Origin: Sebastes aleutianus
Taxonomy: Eukaryota; Chordata; Actinopteri; Perciformes; Sebastidae
Direction: 5' to 3'
NCBI GenBank assembly: GCA_916700875.1
Contig: CAKAKS010000032.1
Location: 7,317,001 to 7,381,000, forward strand
Length of the DNA: 64,000 bases
Shown here: positions 56,280 through 64,000 of the stretch, piece after piece
Layout of the letters: each line of letters opens with the position of its first letter
How positions within the stretch are numbered: the first letter of the stretch is position 1
Position numbers and translations under genes: made by a program
The notes under the pieces: model-generated
What the model saw: only the letters and a program-made list of their open reading frames with translations
Databases searched by the model: none
What the model was told of the DNA's origin: nothing

Positions 56280-56940
56280 TTAAAGCTGGAGCGGGTAGAA
56301 ATGGAGCAAATATAATTAAGAAAGTTATTTTTATAAAACGGTCACTATATCCTGACAGTGGTGCATGAGACAGATAATCTGAAAAAAGTCATGGGCCTCT
56401 GTGTCCTCTGGTTTCCTCCGGTGCTCCTAATGGCATCTACAAGATTTCACAGACCGGAGGAAAACAACCAATCAGAGCTGAGCTGGAGCCTTGCCGTCTC
56501 TGAGCAGCTGTCAATCACTCGCGAACTCTGATCAAACGATCAAACTAGTGCAGCGCTGATCAAATATGAATCAATATTCTGTTACTGTAATGCCTATTTC
56601 TCGCATAAAATGTTTTCAGAAACATCTTGTAGTGTACTGTTTAGCTGTAAAATGAGAAAGTTTGTGGTCTGGCAGCTATGTTGAGATCAGTTCAGGAAAT
56701 ACCAAGCACTGCCCACCAGCCGGAGCACAGCCAAGAGGAACGCTCGCTCTCTCTGAAATTACCTGTGATTGGTCAAAGTCTGCTGTCACGGGCTAAATTT
56801 TCTAAAGCCTGTAAACAGAGCCATGAGGAGCTGCAGAAGTCTAGTTTTCTCTCAGAACACTTGAATTACAATATGCTGAAAGGTTATTATGGAACTTTTT
56901 CCCAATGATACCAAAAATATTCTGACTCCAGCACGTTTAA
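56280..56940. mobile_element. TTAA-flanked MITE, intergenic
   Basis: TTAA at 56280-56283 and 56937-56940 with inward ends AGCTGGAGCGGG and ACGTGCTGGAGTCAG. It contains AACCAATCAGAGCTGAGC and a palindromic mid-section. The right part matches the piece nested in intron 28. Confidence 0.65.
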
Positions 56941-58065
56941 TTAGTCATAGCTCTATGATAGTGTAGCATTTTTATGGAAATAAGTTATAAGCGTCCCTTT
57001 CATTGATGCAGTAAACAGTCATTCCACTTGCAGCCGTTTACATTTGCTGTTCAATACACAGCTGGTGTTTGCTCGCTCTTTCCTGGGAAAAGGAAGTGAT
57101 GCATTTTGCATTTCTTTATTTGGAACAGTTTGCATGAAGAGCAACAGACACAGTGGGGGAACAGACAAACACGTGAGTCCCTCCTACAGAAACACCAACT
57201 TTAATAAGAGAAAATCCTTCATAACTGTTTATCTGGGAAATATAGTGTGAAACAACACAGTGATGAATTGCACGAGACATGAGTTAAAGAAACTGCAGTT
57301 TTACCTCACATCTCCTCTTTTCATTTATAAAACCAAATCAGGATGTTTTCAGTAACCTTGTCTCATCACTTAGCATAGATAAAGCAGACAACCACCATAC
57401 TGAGCTCATATTAGTGAGCCTTATTTAATCTTGGCTCATGGCATCCCAATATTTAATACCACTGATTAACTCTAATCTGATCTGAAATTCTTTTATTTGA
57501 TCATTTTTGGTGGAGAGTAAAAATATGAGGTAGACAGGCTATTGTAAAGTGTGGCTCATGACCTATGACCTACGATCCTATGAGGTCAGCTGTACTGTAC
57601 CACTAAGACAGTTGAATGGTCTGCAGATTTTGATACCACACCAGTCTCCATTCTGCAGAAAATATCACTTTAATATAATATAATAAAATAATAAGCCATT
57701 TTGTGTGCCATCCTTTTTTCTTAGAATATGTCAAATATGTGTGACAGGGACGCCACTGAGAAAGTGGTAGCCACCGATATAATGATAATCGCTACCTACT
57801 ATACCTCATGATAAAAGCGACTATGATTGACCACATTAAATGCTAGACTTCTGTTTGAAATTATGCCACAGAGTGAATTGATTGGTTTAAATGTGCTCAT
57901 AGTTAACACAGGCTTGGATTTCCAAAGCAGCAATCAGAGGTGAGAGAAAGAAACAAACAGCACCCCTGCTGACTGTGCTCATGCCTGAGAAAAGTCTCAT
58001 TATTTTTCACACTGGCATATAATCTTTGAATTTGTTCATTTGCTAGATCAGTCTGAGAAATATGT
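56941..58065. other. Intergenic, nothing recognised
   Basis: No gene, RNA or repeat that I can support between the MITE and the TA-rich tract at 58066. Confidence 0.5.
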
Positions 58066-58815
58066 CACAGTATATATAAATATATATATACTGTATATAT
58101 ATATATACAGTATATATATGTCACACATGATTAGTTAATTGCAATTATCGCAATAACTCGCACATTTTTTATCTGTTCAAAATGTATCTTAATTAAAGGG
58201 AGATTTGTCAACTATTTAATGCTCTTATCAACATGGAAGTGAGCAAATATGCTGCTTTATTTAAATGTATTTATATATTTATCATTGGAAATCAATTAAC
58301 AACAAAAAACAATGTAAAATATTGTCCAGAATACCTCATAGGTATTGAATTTAGCGTAAAAAATATGCTCAAATCATAACATGGCAAACTGCAGCCCAAC
58401 AGGCAACAACAGCTGTCAGTGTGTCAGTGTGCTGACTTGACTATGACTTGTCCCAAACTGCATGTGATTATCATAAAGTGGGCATGTCTGTAAAGGGGAG
58501 ACTCGTGGCTACCCATAGAACCCATTTACATTCACATATCTTGAGGCCAGAGGTCAAGGGACCCCTTTGAAAATGGCCGTGACAGTTTTTCCTTCGCCAA
58601 AATTTAGTGCAAGTTTGGAGTGTTATTCAACTTCCTTCACGACAAGCTAGTATGACGTGGTTGGTACCAATGGATTCCTTAGGTCTGCATTCTAGCTTTA
58701 AAACTGAGCCCGCTACAACCTAAAAATTGCAAGTTGCGGTAATGTGTTAAAGAAATTAGTGGCATTAACACAAATTTGCGTTAACGCGTTTTATATACAG
58801 TATAATATATATATT
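58066..58815 (-). mobile_element. Near full-length family B hAT-like element inside a TA repeat
   Basis: Bases 58120-58788 are an inverted copy of the element at 13679-14405, with conserved ATCATAACATGGCAAACTGC, CATAAAGTGGGCATGTCTGT and CATGTCTGTAAAGGGGAGAC blocks. It is bordered on both sides by TATATACAGTAT repeats, so it appears to have entered a TA microsatellite. Its terminal GGGCTGTC/GACAGCCC ends are lost. Confidence 0.75.
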
Positions 58816-59394
58816 GAACTACAACAAGGACCACAATTGAAAATAAGTCCTGTGAATTGTTTGTGTTGTCTTTAATGTTCTTTTAGTCATGCATGTGCAT
58901 TGGTGTTGTAAACATGTTAATGTCTTTTTAAAATGAATTGTCAAGTAAACAAAACAAAAAAGTTAGTTATTTTTTAGGACTAGGTTATATTGTAAAGTTG
59001 TCAATAATCAAAAAAATATATATTCCAAGATAATATACCCCTAATGCAATACCTCATATTTTGGCCGAAGTATATGTGATACAGATGGTGAGCAGTTTTA
59101 TGCAGTGCAATAATCTTCAACAAATCTTCAAAAATGTGTTTTGTGTTATTTTGTCCCTTCCGCGTATGCATACATCAAGAGTTGAATCAACTCATTACAG
59201 TCTCTTTTTTTCACACAGAGTTTTTGTATTGTAGGCATTTGGTTGTGTGTTCATTAAATTGTGTCTCCCCTCTGAAGAAATCAAGCCTTTTCCCATTACC
59301 TCCCTACGAAGGAGTGCAGGCCAACACTTTCAGGAGCCACAAGATGGAGCTAGAGACCATTAAATCCACATCTCTCATCTGCAGAGCTGGAACC

Positions 59395-59500
59395 TTAAAG
59401 TCAATTCAACTCAATTTATTTTTATACAGCGTCAGATCATAACAGAAGTTATCTCAAGACGCTTATGGAGCAGGTCTAGACTGTACTCCAACTCTACAGC
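59395..59500. repeat. LINE-tail or SINE-like fragment
   Basis: TCAATTCAACTCAATTTATTTTTATACAGCG followed by AAGTTATCTCAAGACGC and GAGCAGGTCTAGACTGTACT is a common fish repeat end. No ends defined. The rest of 58816-61397 shows no feature I can support. Confidence 0.5.
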
Positions 59501-61575
59501 AATAACAAAAGACATCAAAACAATTGTCTTTGTTAAAAACTGTTTGTTGCGTCACTGATCCAATTGTCACTATATCATCCTCCGCTGGTGATGAAATGAA
59601 ATAATTTTAAAGATTCTGTGACATTTTATCAGTCCACATTTTTAACCAATTTATAAATCATTACTTAATGACTAAACTGAGCTCATTATTCAGTGCTGTT
59701 TCTTTTTTAATTTTCAATCCACTCCATCTCAGTCATCAATATTTAAATGGTATAACCAAAGCCTAACTCGTTATGAATGATTCAATAATCTAAAATGTGT
59801 TTAAACACGAAATCCCGTGTGCATTAATTATTAATAGCATTTTAGAGCTGTTAGCATGAATGTATTTGACTGGTAGGTGTTATGGCATCCTTGTTTTTTA
59901 GGAGCTGGTTTTTGTTTGCATCCTATTCAAAATTGGTTGACAATTTGTTACTCATTGCCATGGGCTCCTAAAATAGAGTCAGATACAGATACATAATTTC
60001 ATACACACTGAATGGTTCATATCTTGCTTTTTTATAATGCTGTTCATATAGGGTACAGTTTCTCAGCTTTTTCTCAGTGTTTATATTAAAGGTTTTAACA
60101 TTTCGACTTAACAATGTGACACCTCTGGCTGCAACGTGATCTCACGGGAAGGCGTATAAATAGCACGCCACTTTTTGAGGACATTTCACATGCAAGTTAT
60201 GAATTGTGATTTTTCACAGCTTCCTCTGCCACGCTGTAAATCATGTGATGAAGTGAAGTCAAAATCTCCCAATAACTGATGCTAAGAGACAGATGGTAGT
60301 TTTATCTCTTACAGTATAAAGCTGTAAATGTACACCGAATGAGCAGATATGACCCATCTGAAACAAAGTTGTGTGTGCCTCTTATTTATTTGTCTTCATG
60401 AGCAATTCACTGGATAAAACAAATACTGTTACAACACAAAAAAATGACTATTTTCCAAAAGCAATTTTGGCCACATGTTATGTACATGTTACATAATAAA
60501 AAGACAGAAGATCATCTCCTCATATCACTGTTTTCTCCATTTTAATAATTAAAAAAAAGCTTTTCACTGTTCACCAGGCATTTACATTGGAATCGAATGC
60601 TCAGGTCAAACCACCTTCACTTTTTTTTTTTATTATTTGCAAATGCAAAACTTGTCAATAATAAATAATACTATAAAATGTACACAAAAAGATTTGACAG
60701 TCCACCACAAGTTAAAACAGAACAGATTGGATGTTTGGGAACAAGGAAGTAGGGAGGAGGGTTTTCTTCTTAGCAAAAATGTGACTGTCCATACAAGTTA
60801 CAGAAAAAAGCTGATCATCTATACATTGACACTAGCAAGATAACAAAGTTGTTGTTTCTGGTATATTTCGTTTTGTACAAAGAAGGGAGACTCTTCTTTA
60901 CAAGCGAGCATCATTGTCTTAACTGTAGAGATTATACAAGCAAGAGTTAAGGCAACTTCTCTGTTGTTTTTGAAAAGTAACATGGAGTCATGTCGTGTTT
61001 TATTCTGTCTGTGGACCACTCGTCTAGATTAGGGTTGGAGTTAGTTGTGTCATTGCATAATTCAGGCTGTTGACCAGGCCTGTAGTCCATCATCAAAAAA
61101 AAGGAATGCTGGAGATTTGTCACGAGTCTGTTTGCCATCACAAAGACTGATTCAGTGGTCCAGGATTTCCACGTGATAGTTAGGCTCTCATATCTTCAAT
61201 ATCTGTCTCAGACGTGGACAGTATACCGTTTGCAACGCCGACACAACACGGTGCAGATTAGGTTCAGACGTAACATGCGTGTTGTTTTGTCTGTGTGTGT
61301 GTCTGAATGTGTGTGTAACGGTGTCAAACAGGAGGAAAAAAGCAGACATAACAAAAGATTTTGGTTAGTTCCTCATCAAAAATCAAGCCCTCTTCACCTT
61401 TTTAAATCAGTACGAAACTTCTGGTAAAGATAATGACTTACTTAGAGGAATTCTGGGAGATCGGCCAGTAGTTGGACCAAAGATGTAACCTAAATTTAGC
61501 CTGATGGTGGCACGGGAAGAAGGATCGGGAAAAAGGTCACCAAAAAAATTACATTTTATCCTCTGTGGAGGTAAT

Positions 61576-61883
61576 TTAAAGGAAGAATCAACATTTTGGG
61601 AAATTCACTTATGAAGCTACAGCCAGCAGCTGGTTTGCTTAGCTTAGCTTAGCATCAAGACTGGAAACAGATATAATGTGTTAATTAGTAAGCTTTAGAG
61701 GTGCTGGTAGGCAGATTTGTTTTTAACTTCGGACAGAGTCAAGCAAGCTTTTCCCAAATATTTCCAATCTTGATGCTGAGCTAAGCTAACCAACAGCTGG
61801 CAGAGTGGTAACAATCGTTTCATTTAACTCTCAGCAAGAAAGCAAATAAGCCCATTTCTCAAAATGTTGAACTCTTCCTTTAA
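61576..61883. mobile_element. TTAA-flanked MITE, full length
   Basis: TTAA at both ends, inward AGGAAGAATCAACATTTTGG and AGGAAGAGTTCAACATTTTG. Contains inverted GCTTAGCTTAGCTTAGC and GCTGAGCTAAGCTAACC blocks. Short element family common in fish. Confidence 0.8.
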
Positions 61884-62072
61884 TTGAAATTTTTTAAATC
61901 TTTTTAAATCAGTATGAAACTTCTGGTAAAGATAATGACTTATTTAGAGAAATTATGTGAGATCAGTCAGTAGTCGAACACCAAGTTGTAACTTTAGCCT
62001 CATGGTGGCAAGAGAGGAAGGGTCAGGAAAAGGTCACCAAAAAAATTAGCATTTATCCTCTGGGGAGCTAAT

Positions 62073-62178
62073 TTAAAGGAAGAATCAACATTTTGGTAAA
62101 TTTTACATTTTACAACATTTAACTCTCAGCAAGAAAGCAAATAATCATATTTACCAAAATGTTGGACTCTTCCTTTAA
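62073..62178. mobile_element. 106-bp deletion derivative of the same MITE
   Basis: Retains both TTAA ends and terminal repeats but only about 60 bp of interior, compared with 308 bp in the copy at 61576. Confidence 0.75.
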
Positions 62179-62179
62179 T

Positions 62180-63725
62180 TGAAATCTGGCCATTAGCGTT
62201 AAATATTTAGTGATATCTTGTCCTGAAGGTGGCGCTATAGAGGACAGCTCATGGAGAATCCAAATTGAGAAGGGTTCATCCTCTGAATAACATCAATGAG
62301 CTCTGTACCTTTTATGGCTATCTGCCCACCATCATTCACCTGCACTGCTAGTAGGACAAGAAAATGATCAGTCTATGATGTCACGTAACAACACTGACTT
62401 AACACCTTTCTTTTCCTTTAAAATGTTTCTGTTTTGGATAAAATGCTAGCAGCCTCAATGCAGTGTACGCTAAAGTGTTAACTTGGAGCAGGTAAACAAA
62501 GGAGCTGACCAGGACACATGGATTATATTGAAAGCATTGCTCTCCTCAGCTCAACATAATAGTCTTCTTCTAACTGCACAACTGCAAATAGTTAACTGTA
62601 GCCTGTCCTGCTTCAGAGTGGCTCAGTTTTGTACAGGGTTGTTTAGCTACCATTGAGGATACTGAGGTTATGACCTCTGTATGATTTTTGCAACCTGGGG
62701 GGACTTTACATTGTAAAAACATAAATGCAGTGCGCATGTTATAAGTTTGATATAAAATATACCATTTACAGACAGTATTATTGAACAGATAACTGAATAA
62801 TAATAAAAAAAATCAGAGTCCTTTTTGGCTTCTGGTCAAAATGGTGAGGGCTGTGTTGGGGGGATTCACGACCTCTAAAATCCTGGCTGTGGCCTTGGCA
62901 TTGTTTGACTCCCATATTACAGACATTAGAGACTACAGTGTTCAGTTTCTTGGTTACATCAGCCCCGGTTTCTGGATTCTGGGTAAGAAAATTGCCGGCT
63001 ATTCTACAGATACAAACTGTAATTTTAGAGATGCTGTGCTTACAGAAATATCTGTGAAAGAATTGCAGCAAGGACTATCTTTACTTATGGACAAATGCAA
63101 TGCAGCAGAAGGTAGACAAGACGGAAACGGGCAGCTTAAAAAGAGCTTTTTTTGCTGCCTTCGCTTGCAGAGAAAATGAAGCGGGTGGGCAAGGAAATGC
63201 TTAAAGTGACACCAAAGCTGGGCCTTGGCAAGCGGCAAGCTAAGCCTAAATGCCTGACTAACAGGCAACAGATAGAGTTGCACACTGCTTACCTCTGAGT
63301 CAACACTCTGTAATCTCAACTGGGTTCTCTGCTTGCACCCGCCTCATACAAACACGTACACACAGTTAAATTTACTATGTGCATTGTGTGTGTGTGACAT
63401 GAGTATGAGTGCTGTAAGTACGCTTGTGACATGTGAGTGTGTGTATGAGCAAGTGCTGGGCCTCAGCATGAATCACACAGTGTCACTCCATGACAGCAAA
63501 GAAAACAAAGGCTACAGAAAAACCGTGAGATAGAACTGTACGGAAGCCCTGAACGCGCATGATTCAAACTTTTTTTTTGAATACTGTTATCACAAGATCA
63601 CAAGTTAATTATTTTGTTATCTTGACATAACAAGATAATTCACTTATAATGAAAAGACAAAAGGTTGTTTTCTTTTATTACTTATAATGTTTGGGTCAAA
63701 TAAGCCGATGGTAAATGCATCCTAA
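62180..63725. other. Intergenic, no supported gene
   Basis: Contains a 112-codon plus-strand open frame (62841-63179) without recognised homology, and short TG tracts near 63388. No splice-supported gene model found. Confidence 0.4.
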
Positions 63726-63729
63726 CAGC

Positions 63730-64000
63730 CCAGATCGAGCTGACAGCATCAGTAATTCTCAAGAATTATTCCTAAAAAAAATTCCAGCAACCAAAAATCA
63801 AAGAATGAAGACATTGCCCTCACAATTTTGTGGTATTTTCTATGTAATTAATAAGGGACACAGGTTTTATACTTCTGGTGAATTTAATAATGTATTCATC
63901 TTATTTCCATATATATGTACCCTTGTTAACACCTTATTTTGAAAACCTGACGTAGTCATACGTCTATCCTTCCGCCAACTTCCTCAAGTTCTTAACTGTG
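63730..64000 (+). mobile_element. Partial copy of the 45366 repeat, running off the window
   Basis: Matches 45636-45720 joined directly to 46339-46490 (shared ACTTCTGGTGAAT, TTAACACCTTATTTTGAAAA). It lacks the LINE insertion, so it preserves the empty site near 63858-63866. Confidence 0.7.

Larger units (their letters stand above)
61398..62178. repeat. Tandem duplication of a 480-bp unit carrying a MITE
   Basis: Copy 1 (61398-61883) and copy 2 (61898-62178) both begin TTTTTAAATCAGTA-GAAACTTCTGG and contain GGAAAAGGTCACCAAAAAAATTA-type sequence followed by a TTAA element. Copy 2 has an internally deleted version of the element. Confidence 0.8.

Noticed and set aside
62841..63179. 112-codon plus-strand open frame beginning MVRAVLGGFTT
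   Set aside because: No family recognised, no supporting splice partner, and frames of this length occur elsewhere in the window by chance.
1..64000. CRISPR arrays, bacterial operons, riboswitches, tRNA or rRNA genes
   Set aside because: The window is vertebrate nuclear DNA; no regularly spaced repeats of CRISPR type and no tRNA or rRNA sequence were recognised.

Overview
The window is vertebrate nuclear DNA, almost certainly from a percomorph-type teleost. It holds one large multi-exon gene with GT-AG introns. Intron and flanking DNA is dense in fish-type repeats: hAT-like elements with 8-bp target duplications, short elements flanked by TTAA, PIF/Harbinger-like elements, L2/CR1-, L1- and Rex3-like non-LTR fragments, and CA and TA microsatellites. 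There are no operons, ribosome binding sites, CRISPR arrays, tRNA or rRNA genes that I can see.

The main gene is ROCK2 (Rho-associated coiled-coil kinase 2, probably the rock2a paralogue), on the minus strand. All 31 coding exons could be assembled from 53428 (ATG) down to 7637 (stop TAG). They have canonical splice sites, matching phases, and a total of 4128 nt, giving a 1375-residue protein (human ROCK2 is 1388). Intron 1 is about 20.4 kb; the other 30 exons lie within about 25 kb. The order is kinase domain (exons 3-9), long coiled coil with Rho-binding region (exons 10-26), and PH domain split by a C1 zinc finger (exons 26-31).

Region by region: 1-24 is probably the last codons of a convergent plus-strand gene (slc66a3/PQLC3 by synteny), with a poly(A) signal at 427-432. 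The stretch 450-7636 is the tail-to-tail interval and candidate rock2 3' UTR; it holds a TTAA-flanked fold-back element, a Harbinger-like element with a MADF-domain relic, and a perfect 35-bp palindrome. The stretch 7637-32937 is rock2 exons 2-31 with transposon-filled introns. The stretch 32938-53329 is intron 1, with a Rex3-like LINE fragment nested in another repeat, a Harbinger-like element and several hAT-like elements. The stretch 53330-54290 is exon 1, 5' UTR and promoter. The stretch 54290-64000 is upstream intergenic DNA with a local triplicated AT-rich segment and more repeats.

I did not find a new gene system. The most informative observations are nested insertions that can be read precisely because an empty copy exists elsewhere in the window, an internally deleted L1 with a 14-bp target duplication, a group of element families sharing TTAA-AG ends, an intron made mostly of a transposon ending about 10 bp from a splice donor, and loss of the tyrosine equivalent to human ROCK2 Tyr722.
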